From contig JAIBDA010000083.1 in assembly GCA_024679635.1 (NCBI GenBank), positions 1 through 5,833 on the forward strand: a stretch of DNA of 5,833 nucleotides, in the 5' to 3' direction. The DNA is from Amphritea sp. (GTDB lineage: Bacteria > Pseudomonadota > Gammaproteobacteria > Pseudomonadales > Nitrincolaceae). A program made the translations under genes and the position numbers. Numbering within the stretch: position 1 is the stretch's first letter; each line of letters begins with the position of its first letter. The notes under the pieces are model-generated. The model had not been told where the DNA came from. It saw only the letters and a list, made by a program, of their open reading frames with translations, and made no database searches. Positions 1-5,102 of this stretch are shown one piece after another.

Positions 1-83
1 ATTAAGAGAATATACCTATCAAAATTCAGCTATTGATTAATCTAAAACTAATTATTGATTTGTAGTGGGAGTATTTGAAGGTA

Positions 84-104
84 CGACGTACTTAAAGTAC
101 GTCG
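84..104. repeat. Perfect 21-bp palindrome
   Basis: CGACGTACTT and AAGTACGTCG form an exact 10-bp inverted repeat around a single A. The left arm overlaps a second small dyad, GTACG-A-CGTAC (81-91), so GTAC occurs three times in 20 bp. No T-run follows on either side, so it is not a typical Rho-independent terminator. It could be an operator, a hairpin at the end of a transcript entering from the left, or one copy of a dispersed palindromic repeat. One window cannot separate these. Confidence 0.6.
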
Positions 105-134
105 CTCAGTGTTATATGCCAGGAAGGGGATATA

Positions 135-159
135 AAAAATGCCCTCTGAGGGCATTTTT
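135..159 (-). terminator. Bidirectional Rho-independent terminator of the 62-aa gene
   Basis: GCCCTC-T-GAGGGC (141-153) is a perfect GC-rich stem flanked by AAAAAT and ATTTTT, so the arms pair from 135 to 159. Read on the minus strand the stem is followed by a run of six U. It lies 15 bp beyond the stop of the minus-strand 62-aa gene. On the plus strand it is followed by five U, so it could also stop transcripts entering from the left. Confidence 0.85.
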
Positions 160-174
160 GGGTAGTTTTGTTTT

Positions 175-363
175 TCAGCCTTTCAGCCGCTCGCTAAGCA
201 TCGCTTCGATAGTATCCAGTTTGCTGCGCATTAGTTTGACAGAACTATCACTGCTGTCAGTGGTAGGAGATATCTGAATCATATCCAGTAGATCAATCAG
301 AAATGCTTCCTCATTCATCTGCTTTAGCTGATCGCTGTTCCAGGTTTTGTGTAGTTGAGTCAT
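175..363 (-). CDS. Hypothetical 62-aa protein
   Basis: This is a complete 62-residue ORF starting MTQLHKTW and ending SERLKG. I do not recognise a family. It is soluble and probably mostly helical: an acidic amphipathic stretch (about residues 10-31, QLKQMNEEAFLIDLLDMIQ) and a basic C-terminal helix (about 42-62) are separated by a Ser/Thr/Asp-rich linker. It has no Cys, signal peptide or membrane segment. A weak GAGAA purine stretch lies a few bases upstream of the ATG, and a strong terminator sits just past the stop; together these are the main support for a real gene. A possible promoter is 449-477 on the minus strand. It appears monocistronic. A small regulator or adaptor is conceivable, but that is a guess. 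Confidence 0.6.
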   Translation of the reverse strand: MTQLHKTWNSDQLKQMNEEAFLIDLLDMIQISPTTDSSDSSVKLMRSKLDTIEAMLSERLKG

Positions 364-448
364 AAGGATTCTCGCTCTACAAATTGTTCGGAATCAATAG
401 GAGGGTAGGTACGGGTGGTAAGCCATTCCTGATTACCTGTGTCTTTAA

Positions 449-482
449 GGTATGGGCGAGAAACTTACTTTTATCAAGTAAG
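449..482 (-). promoter_or_regulatory. Possible promoter and dyad upstream of the 62-aa gene
   Basis: On the minus strand TTGATA (477-472) is followed after 17 bp by CATACC (454-449). The -35 matches the consensus well and the -10 poorly. The -35 lies inside a perfect 7-bp inverted repeat, CTTACTT-ttatc-AAGTAAG (464-482), which could be an operator. It would leave an mRNA leader of about 80 nt. The promoter is weakly supported, while the inverted repeat itself is exact. Confidence 0.25.
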
Positions 483-518
483 GACTTTTCGGTTAGATAG
501 TCTAATTCGCAAGTTTAG

Positions 519-566
519 TGGGGGGTTACTTGTTGTCTTAATGTATTCAAAAAAACAATCCCCCCA
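519..566. repeat. G6/C6 interrupted inverted repeat
   Basis: TGGGGGG (519-525) can pair with CCCCCCA (560-566), and inside that TGTT (531-534) can pair with AACA (554-557). The loop between is AT-rich. There is no T-run after the stem, so a terminator role is unlikely. It ends 4 bp before the FNR-type box and may insulate or modulate that promoter. With the dyads at 464-482 and 493-505 (TTAGA-tag-TCTAA), it makes up most of the recognisable structure in the gene-free stretch 364-570. Confidence 0.45.
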
Positions 567-570
567 ATTA

Positions 571-612
571 TTGAGTTATATCAATATTCTCTAATGTGAT
601 CAGCGTTATTAT
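571..612 (+). promoter_or_regulatory. Class II FNR/Anr-type promoter
   Basis: TTGAGTTATATCAA (571-584) matches the FNR/Anr consensus TTGAT-N4-ATCAA at 9 of 10 defined positions and keeps the TTGA and TCAA cores. TATTAT (607-612) is a good -10. If transcription starts at about 619, that hexamer falls at -12 to -7 and the box is centred at -41.5, the standard spacing of a class II FNR-activated promoter. The -35 position (584-589, AATATT) is poor, as expected for an activator-dependent promoter. The leader would be about 30 nt, leading to the 40-aa ORF. The spacing is seen in the sequence; activation by FNR, Anr or Dnr is inferred. Confidence 0.65.
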
Positions 613-648
613 CTTTACCAAGTTAGAAACACAACAAAGGTAACTGTT

Positions 649-771
649 ATGGATCCGTATCTGTTAGAAACGCTGTGGCCAAGTTTGCTTGGTATTGCTG
701 GAATGACTGTCGCTATGGTCTGGGGATATTTTAAAATTCGTCAGTTGATGAGCGAAGACGGCAAGAAGTAA
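649..771 (+). CDS. 40-aa single-pass membrane protein
   Basis: The complete ORF reads MDPYLLETLW...SEDGKK, 40 codons ending in TAA. Residues about 8-28 (from LW through VAMVWGYF) form one hydrophobic transmembrane helix. The positive residues K29, R31, K39 and K40 all lie after it, so the positive-inside rule predicts N-out, C-in in the inner membrane. AAAGG (636-640) precedes the ATG by 8 bp. An FNR-type promoter lies directly upstream and a strong terminator directly downstream, so it looks like a self-contained transcription unit. I do not recognise the family; it does not look like CydX or CcoQ as I know them. Small membrane proteins of this size often tune respiratory oxidases or transporters, and the predicted induction at low oxygen would fit, but the function is unknown. 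Confidence 0.7.
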   Translation: MDPYLLETLWPSLLGIAGMTVAMVWGYFKIRQLMSEDGKK

Positions 772-792
772 TTTGCTGTTCAGATGTGAAAG

Positions 793-814
793 AGGCCGCT
801 ATAGCGGCCTTTTT
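793..814 (+). terminator. Rho-independent terminator between convergent genes
   Basis: AGGCCGCTATAGCGGCCT (793-810) is a perfect 18-nt palindrome followed by TTTT. It lies 21 bp past the stop of the 40-aa ORF. On the minus strand it follows the diguanylate cyclase gene, but the tail there is only CTCTTTC, so termination in that direction would be weaker. Confidence 0.85.
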
Positions 815-836
815 GATGTCTGGAATGGGGCTCTCT

Positions 837-1958
837 CTAGGTTTGTTGCTGCGATGTTCGGATACAGTTTCGCCCATCTTCTTTAGCCTTATATACACCG
901 TTGTCGGCTTCTTTAATCAGATTGTCAGGGCCGGTCATTTCTGCTGTACGGCTGGATACGCCAACACTCACACTGCCTTTCCACTCTCCGTCGCCGCCGG
1001 CAGGGACTCGTAGCGCGTTAACGGCCTGGCGCATCTTTTCTGCAACCAGCAGTCCACCCTTCAAGTCGGTATTTGGGCAGATAATCAGAAATTCATCCCC
1101 TCCCAGACGGGCGGTTATATCATCGTTACGGACTGAATGTTTTAAAGTATGTGATAGCTGTCGCAGGACTTCGTCGCCGGCATCATGGCCATAGGTATCA
1201 TTAATCTGCTTAAAGTAGTCGGCATCGATCATCATGCAACAGAGGGGAGTATTCGATTTACTACTTTCCTGCCAGAGTTGCTCAAACGCCCTTAGCGCAT
1301 GACGGCGATTTGGCAGGCCGGTCAGGGCATCAGTCAGAGCGATGACTTCCAGCTTTTGATTGGCATTTTCCAGATCCCGGGTCCGCTCTTCCACACGCTG
1401 TTCCAGCGTTTTATTTAATTGATCCAGCTCTTTATTGTGCTCAGAGACCTGCTGAAAAAGGCCGGTTAGCGCCGATAGTAATGGCCCGGTAGATGACTCT
1501 TGATTAAGTTGTTCCTGATCATAGGCATCTGCCGGAGATACGCCCGCTTCAATCAGACTTATCTGGCGAGACATCGATTTGTCGGTTCCCAGGATATGGT
1601 AGGCCAGCCAATGGATCAGGAATTTCATCACATTTTCACATCGGTCCATCGTTTGCGGAGTAATGGAAGCGCTCATTCTCTGTACTTCGAGAATAAAGTG
1701 CTGATGTGCTTTTTTATGGGGTTCAAGATATCGGGAGTCGATACCTGATTTTTCCATAAACACTTCTTCTTCAGAAAAGTGATAATGGGTGTACTCGGTC
1801 AGCTCTTTAAAAAGGGCTTCTACATCTGCGTAGCAAGGCATCTCCCTTCCCGAGATTAACTCGCCGAAGCTGTTAATGACATCGACAAGATGGTGGTGCT
1901 GCTCATCGACATCAGTAATGCCTGTTAAAAACCCCTGATCCCAATGGAAAGACTCCAT
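837..1958 (-). CDS. Bacteriohemerythrin-GGDEF diguanylate cyclase
   Basis: This 373-aa protein makes c-di-GMP from two GTP, probably under control of oxygen or redox state. Residues about 5-130 form a bacteriohemerythrin domain with a full di-iron ligand set: H21 (in DVDEQH), H60 and E64 (HFSEE), H81 and H85 (HKKAH), H121 and D126 (HILGTD). Residues about 165-205 form a coiled-coil linker. The GGDEF domain runs from about 206 to 370, with DALTGLPNRR at 210-219, DADYFKQIND at 245-254 and GGDEF at 286-290. R277-x-x-D280, exactly five residues before GGDEF, is the product-inhibition I-site. There is no transmembrane segment, so it is cytosolic. AGAGG lies 7 bp before the ATG. The architecture matches the characterised Vibrio cholerae bacteriohemerythrin-DGC, whose cyclase activity responds to the redox state of the iron centre. 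Both active sites look intact, so it should be functional. Confidence 0.95.
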   Translation of the reverse strand: MESFHWDQGFLTGITDVDEQHHHLVDVINSFGELISGREMPCYADVEALFKELTEYTHYHFSEEEVFMEKSGIDSRYLEPHKKAHQHFILEVQRMSASITPQTMDRCENVMKFLIHWLAYHILGTDKSMSRQISLIEAGVSPADAYDQEQLNQESSTGPLLSALTGLFQQVSEHNKELDQLNKTLEQRVEERTRDLENANQKLEVIALTDALTGLPNRRHALRAFEQLWQESSKSNTPLCCMMIDADYFKQINDTYGHDAGDEVLRQLSHTLKHSVRNDDITARLGGDEFLIICPNTDLKGGLLVAEKMRQAVNALRVPAGGDGEWKGSVSVGVSSRTAEMTGPDNLIKEADNGVYKAKEDGRNCIRTSQQQT

Positions 1959-2022
1959 ACTGCAACCTCTGAACGTATATTCTGAGTAAAGTTAAACAAA
2001 TCTTACTCTGAACAGAGAATTG

Positions 2023-2052
2023 TATATACCCCGTTAAGTCAATTTATATCAA
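2023..2052 (-). promoter_or_regulatory. Candidate promoter of the diguanylate cyclase gene
   Basis: On the minus strand TTGATA (2052-2047) is followed after 18 bp by TATATA (2028-2023). Transcription would start near 2016 and give a leader of about 57 nt. A dyad CTCTG-AA-CAGAG (2006-2017) covers the predicted start and could bind a regulator. Other AT-rich hexamers nearby make the exact choice uncertain. Confidence 0.4.
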
Positions 2053-2084
2053 TGATTTGGCCGATTTATACTTATGCTGGTGTG

Positions 2085-2103
2085 TTTTTTTTCAGTTTTT
2101 TTT
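2085..2103. other. Two phased T8 tracts
   Basis: Two runs of eight T (2085-2092 and 2096-2103) are separated by CAG, so their centres are 11 bp apart, about one helical turn. A-tracts in phase like this bend DNA. They lie 33-51 bp upstream of the candidate -35 of the minus-strand diguanylate cyclase gene, where curvature or a nucleoid protein such as H-NS or IHF could affect the promoter. The effect is inferred. Confidence 0.5.
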
Positions 2104-2145
2104 AAACAAAATGAATAAAGCGGTGGGTAAGAGAGAAAGAAGCAA

Positions 2146-2168
2146 TGGCCAGCCTGAAGGGCCGGCCA
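2146..2168 (-). terminator. Probable terminator of the CMD-family gene
   Basis: Read on the minus strand, TGGCCGGCC and GGCTGGCCA form a 9-bp stem around CTTCA, with one G-U wobble. The same position on the plus strand would be an A-C mismatch, so the structure favours minus-strand RNA. It starts 9 bp after the CMD gene's stop and is followed by a U-rich but interrupted tail (TTGCTTCTTTCTCTC). It would separate that gene from the diguanylate cyclase gene on the same strand. Confidence 0.65.
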
Positions 2169-2177
2169 GGAAGGGGA

Positions 2178-2720
2178 TTATTCAATAAAGGCTGCAAAAC
2201 GCTCATCGACCGGAGTATCTGCCAGGTGATTGATATAATTACTCATTACTTTTTGAGCTAAACCGAGCACAACTTCTAATAACTGCTTCTGCGTATAGCC
2301 TGCAGCGTAAAACGAGGCGATATCGGCCTCATCTACCCGGCCACGATTGCGTACTATCAATAAGGTTGTATCGTGCAGAGCCTGCAGTTTTGCATTTGGC
2401 ATCGGTTGTCGATGGCGCAGTGCGGCTGTTAGCGCATCATCAACCTTCATCATTTTTGCGATAGCGGCATGGGCCGGGACGCAGTAGTGACACTCATGCT
2501 CAACATTAATCGTCTGCCAAACGACTGTCAGCTCGTCGGCATCAAATGAGCTCTCCTGAAACCATTTATGCAGCATCTGGTATGCCTCAAGTACCACGGG
2601 TGATTCAGCCATAACGCCATGGAGGCTTGGAACAGAACCGAAGTTTTTGATTGAGTTTTGCAATAGAGGCTGACTGGCTTGTGGGGCTGTGTCCAGGGTA
2701 TGTACCTGTAAATTGTTCAT
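2178..2720 (-). CDS. Carboxymuconolactone decarboxylase/AhpD-like protein
   Basis: This 180-aa protein belongs to the CMD/AhpD fold. The core motif is E76-C77-H-Y-C80-V-P-A-H84, the CxxCxxxH redox centre of AhpD-like peroxidases, and E63 14 residues upstream may serve as the acidic residue. The C-terminal NYINHLADTPVDERFAAF (about 161-178) is typical of the longer CMD proteins. The fold is all-helical and cytosolic, usually oligomeric. Known activities are thiol-dependent reduction of peroxides, or lactone decarboxylation in members that lack the cysteine pair; the cysteines here favour a redox role. The substrate cannot be told from sequence. GAGGA (2728-2732) sits 7 bp before the ATG. It is divergent from a tetR gene across three operator-like repeats, so induction when the repressor is released is likely. 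The annotation of the family is firm, the peroxidase role less so. Confidence 0.88.
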   Translation of the reverse strand: MNNLQVHTLDTAPQASQPLLQNSIKNFGSVPSLHGVMAESPVVLEAYQMLHKWFQESSFDADELTVVWQTINVEHECHYCVPAHAAIAKMMKVDDALTAALRHRQPMPNAKLQALHDTTLLIVRNRGRVDEADIASFYAAGYTQKQLLEVVLGLAQKVMSNYINHLADTPVDERFAAFIE

Positions 2721-2752
2721 CTGAAAATCCTCGATAGAGTGAAGTTAGTTAA

Positions 2753-2768
2753 TTGAGCGATTGTTCAA
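2753..2768. promoter_or_regulatory. Operator-like dyad O1
   Basis: TTGAGCGATTGTTCAA is an imperfect palindrome (TTGAGC / GTTCAA arms, 4-bp centre). It is the copy nearest the CMD gene and would lie just downstream of that gene's start site if TTGAAC (2804-2799) and TAATCT (2781-2776) on the minus strand are its -35 and -10, with a 17-bp spacer. That -10 is weak. Confidence 0.65.
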
Positions 2769-2782
2769 TAATTTAAGATTAT

Positions 2783-2812
2783 TTGATATTGATCGTTTGT
2801 TCAAGTTAAAAT
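2783..2812 (+). promoter_or_regulatory. Promoter of the tetR gene
   Basis: TTGATA (2783-2788) and TAAAAT (2807-2812) are separated by 18 bp, each matching the sigma-70 consensus at five of six positions. Transcription would start near 2819-2820, inside operator O3, and operator O2 fills the spacer. This placement predicts autorepression. Confidence 0.55.
2789..2804. promoter_or_regulatory. Operator-like dyad O2
   Basis: TTGATCGTTTGTTCAA shares the pattern TTGA-[GT]-C-N3-TGTTCAA with O1 and O3. It sits between the -35 and -10 of the tetR promoter and overlaps a possible -35 (TTGAAC) of the divergent CMD gene, so a protein bound here could block both directions. Confidence 0.65.
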
Positions 2813-2828
2813 TTGAGCATCTGTTCAA
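2813..2828. promoter_or_regulatory. Operator-like dyad O3
   Basis: TTGAGCATCTGTTCAA is the third copy, ending 5 bp before the AGAGG ribosome binding site of tetR and covering its predicted start of transcription. The left edges of O1, O2 and O3 are 36 and 24 bp apart. Confidence 0.65.
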
Positions 2829-2843
2829 ATTAAAGAGGGCTAT

Positions 2844-3431
2844 ATGGCAAATGTTGCAAAGTACAACCGTGAAGATGTGATTCGCAAAGCGATGTTGTTG
2901 TTTTGGGAAAAGGGCTTCAACGGAGCGTCTACACGGGACCTGCAGCAGGCAATCGATATGCGCCCTGGGAGTATCTATGCTGCGTTTGGCAGTAAGGAAA
3001 AAATCTACAGCGAGGCGTTGGAGTGCTATTCGAAAGAGATGTCTAGCATTCTTAACAGGCATATAGCGGAGCAAGGTTCTCCTTTGACGGGACTGGAGGC
3101 TTTCTTTCGCAATGTCGTTATTGATCGACGGGACTCTAATCCCAGTGAGGTGTGTATGTTGGTCAAAACGTTGTCAGAAGTTAATGAACAGCATCCTGAC
3201 TTGCTGGAATTGGCACGTGAGCTGCTCAAGCGTGCTGAAAATCGTTTTGCAGAAATTTTGCAGCAAGCCCGGACGCAAGGTGAAATCCTGCCCGCCTCAG
3301 ATACTGGAATATTGGCGAAACATCTTCAAGTACAGATGATTGGGTTACGTATCTATATGAAGACCAGTGGTAATTCACAGGCAGTGAGTGAGTTAATCAG
3401 TAGTGTATTTAAAGCTATCTCAATAAAATGA
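2844..3431 (+). CDS. TetR/AcrR-family transcriptional repressor
   Basis: This 195-aa protein is of normal TetR length. The N-terminal DNA-binding domain spans about residues 8-55, with the helix-turn-helix at about 29-48 (STRDLQQAIDMRPGSIYAAF) followed by GSKEKIY. The rest is the helical ligand-binding and dimerisation domain. It has two cysteines, C61 and C104. C104 lies in SEVCMLVKTLSEV, which resembles the GCLTVKL-type segment holding the redox-active cysteine of NemR; this comparison is from memory. AGAGGG (2834-2839) is a strong ribosome binding site. It is divergent from the CMD/AhpD-like gene and probably represses that gene and itself through O1-O3. The family is certain. The ligand is unknown; an electrophile or oxidant would fit the target and the cysteines. 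Confidence 0.93.
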   Translation: MANVAKYNREDVIRKAMLLFWEKGFNGASTRDLQQAIDMRPGSIYAAFGSKEKIYSEALECYSKEMSSILNRHIAEQGSPLTGLEAFFRNVVIDRRDSNPSEVCMLVKTLSEVNEQHPDLLELARELLKRAENRFAEILQQARTQGEILPASDTGILAKHLQVQMIGLRIYMKTSGNSQAVSELISSVFKAISIK

Positions 3432-3522
3432 GGTAGGTTTTGTCAGGTATGTCACTGAATGCAATACGCGCTAACGGGGAAAAGTGAGTTGCGTTTGTTT
3501 GATCAGAAATGATCCTGCTCAG

Positions 3523-3545
3523 TACCTAAAATAGGTATGGTTTTT
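3523..3545 (+). terminator. Weak hairpin, possible terminator of tetR
   Basis: TACCTA-AAA-TAGGTA (3523-3537) is a perfect but AT-rich 6-bp stem followed by TGG and five T. It is the only candidate terminator between tetR and the lipoprotein gene. A 5-bp dyad with a GAAA loop, GATCA-gaaa-TGATC (3501-3514), lies just before it. The low GC content and the TGG between stem and T-run argue for weak termination or a regulatory site instead. Confidence 0.3.
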
Positions 3546-3607
3546 CGATTGCTCTACAAGAGGCCTGATATAGTAGTGACGTTATATTAGTTTTATTGGA
3601 TATAGTT

Positions 3608-4129
3608 ATGTTAGCACCTATTTCTCCCCCCTTAGTTATTCTGTATAGCCTGCTGTTGTGTCTACCGTTGCTGTCAGGCTGCAGTGAAGAGCCAAGCGCT
3701 AAGGAGAAGGCAGGCTCTCCTGTTCAGCTGGTTCAACTAAATCCGAAAAATCAATCTGAATTCGTAGGACTGCTTGTTGGCGACTACCTGGATAGAAGTG
3801 AAAACCTTATCCAGCATTATTTGATGTCTCGCAACGCCGGTGATGTGCAAGGGTTTGTTCGCTATCGTAATCAGAGTTGGACGCCGGAATACATGGCCCG
3901 CAAAGAGTTGTATGAGCAGATACTGCACAAGAATAAGGCTTATATATATCGGCATCAGATTAACGATCTGTTTGATTGCTTTATGAGTTTGCAAAGACTA
4001 TCTCTACACTTAAAGCATAGCTTGCAAAACAGTGATCCACAGCTGGGGGAACAGGTGATGGGTAAACTTGCAGCGGATCAAGAAACGGCAATTTCATATC
4101 TGAGTGATTTAATGCCTGTTGCAAAATAA
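3608..4129 (+). CDS. Probable outer-membrane lipoprotein, unknown function
   Basis: This 173-aa protein starts MLAPISPPLVILYSLLLC and has a hydrophobic segment ending in the lipobox L22-S-G-C25, so it should be cleaved and lipidated at C25. Ser at +2 (not Asp) predicts export to the outer membrane by Lol. The mature part is hydrophilic and mostly helical, with several aromatic-rich stretches (GDYLDR, YMARKELYEQIL, YIYRHQINDLFDCF). I recognise no family. I chose the ATG at 3608 over the in-frame TTG at 3596: GGA (3598-3600) lies 7 bp before the ATG, and nothing resembling a binding site precedes the TTG. Oddly, the signal's N-region has no Lys or Arg with either start. It lies 52 bp upstream of qmcA with no terminator between, so co-transcription is possible. 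Confidence 0.75.
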   Translation: MLAPISPPLVILYSLLLCLPLLSGCSEEPSAKEKAGSPVQLVQLNPKNQSEFVGLLVGDYLDRSENLIQHYLMSRNAGDVQGFVRYRNQSWTPEYMARKELYEQILHKNKAYIYRHQINDLFDCFMSLQRLSLHLKHSLQNSDPQLGEQVMGKLAADQETAISYLSDLMPVAK

Positions 4130-4181
4130 CTGTTAAACTGAAGTCTTCTGAAACCTGCAAATTATTTAAGGAAAAATCACC

Positions 4182-5099
4182 ATGTACGGCTTTGAAATTT
4201 CAATTGTTGTAATTGTGCTTTTTGCTCTGGCTTTGATTTTTGCCGGGGTGAAAATGGTGCCGCAGGGACATTGCTGGACAGTGGAGCGGTTTGGCCGTTA
4301 TACCCGGGCTCTGCATCCAGGATTGCATCTGGTGATTCCTATTATCGATACTATCGGCTCAAAACAGAATATGATGGAACAGGTCCTGGATGTTCCCCCC
4401 CAGGAAGTGATTAGTTCCGATAATGCGATGGTAACCACCGACGCCGTGTGTTTCTTCCAAATACTGGATGCAGGCAAAGCGGCTTATGAAGTGAACAACC
4501 TGCCACTGGCGATGCGTAATCTGGTGATGACCAATATTCGTGCGGTGCTGGGGTCAATGGAACTGGACGAAATGTTGTCCAATCGTGATGCCATTAATCT
4601 CAAACTGCTGGGCAAAGTGGATGAAGCGACCGACCCCTGGGGTATCAAGATAACCCGGATTGAGATTCGCGATATCTCGCCACCGCAGGATCTGGTCGAT
4701 TCGATGGGTAACCAGATGAAAGCCGAGCGGGATAAGCGGGCCACGATACTGGTTGCCGAAGGACAGCGTGAAGCGGATATTAAAGTTGCCGAAGGGCAGA
4801 AGCAGGCCGAGATTTTGCGGGCTGAAGGAGCGCTACAGTCAGCGATTCTGAACTCTGAAGCCCGCGAGCGCGAGGCTCAGGCTGAAGCCTTGGCCACTAA
4901 GGTGGTATCAGAAGCTATAAGCGAGGGTGACCCGCAGGCGATCAACTATTTTGTAGCGCAGAAATATACCGAAGCTCTGCAGGCGATTGGTGCGGGAGAA
5001 AATAGTAAAGTGGTACTGATGCCCTTAGAGACCAGCAGTCTTATCGGCTCTATCGGTGGTATTGCTGAGTTACTAAACAGTACTAAGGCGAAAGATTAA
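4182..5099 (+). CDS. qmcA: QmcA-like SPFH/stomatin family membrane protein
   Basis: This 305-aa protein closely resembles E. coli QmcA (YbbK) along its whole length. Residues about 4-22 are a single N-terminal transmembrane segment. The SPFH domain follows (about 23-175), with [23 protein letters not shown] at 34-56, a [16 protein letters not shown] segment, and [16 protein letters not shown] at 117-132. A charged helical region (about 175-245) contains three AEG repeats with an 11-residue period (192, 203, 214), typical of the coiled coil that drives oligomerisation. The C-terminal [10 protein letters not shown] and [19 protein letters not shown] segments are also conserved. SPFH proteins form ring- or cage-like membrane microdomain scaffolds; E. 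coli QmcA is a multicopy suppressor of an ftsH htpX mutant, linking the family to membrane protein quality control. AAGGA (4168-4172) precedes the ATG by 9 bp. The nfeD partner gene follows after 3 bp. Confidence 0.95.
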   Translation: MYGFEISIVVIVLFALALIFAGVKMVPQGHCWTVERFGRYTRALHPGLHLVIPIIDTIGSKQNMMEQVLDVPPQEVISSDNAMVTTDAVCFFQILDAGKAAYEVNNLPLAMRNLVMTNIRAVLGSMELDEMLSNRDAINLKLLGKVDEATDPWGIKITRIEIRDISPPQDLVDSMGNQMKAERDKRATILVAEGQREADIKVAEGQKQAEILRAEGALQSAILNSEAREREAQAEALATKVVSEAISEGDPQAINYFVAQKYTEALQAIGAGENSKVVLMPLETSSLIGSIGGIAELLNSTKAKD

Positions 5100-5102
5100 G
5101 AT

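Noticed and set aside
33..46. FNR-like TTGATTAATCTAAA
   Set aside because: The second half-site does not match ATCAA, and no gene start follows at a suitable distance.
65..277. 70-aa plus-strand ORF starting with GTG
   Set aside because: It runs through a perfect palindrome and a terminator, overlaps the 62-aa gene on the other strand, has no ribosome binding site, and its composition does not look like a protein.
2039..2052. FNR-like site TCAATTTATATCAA upstream of the diguanylate cyclase gene
   Set aside because: Only one half-site (ATCAA) is good and the other matches 3 of 5. It would be centred near -29 relative to the candidate start, which does not fit activation.
2745..3074. 109-aa minus-strand ORF
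   Set aside because: It is antisense to the certain tetR gene and its operators, with a basic, low-quality composition. It is a shadow frame.
3596..3607. TTG as the start of the lipoprotein gene
   Set aside because: No ribosome binding site precedes it, while ATG 3608 has GGA 7 bp upstream and gives a signal peptide of normal length.
4484..4744. 86-aa minus-strand ORF inside qmcA
   Set aside because: It is antisense to a strongly conserved coding region with no start signals.
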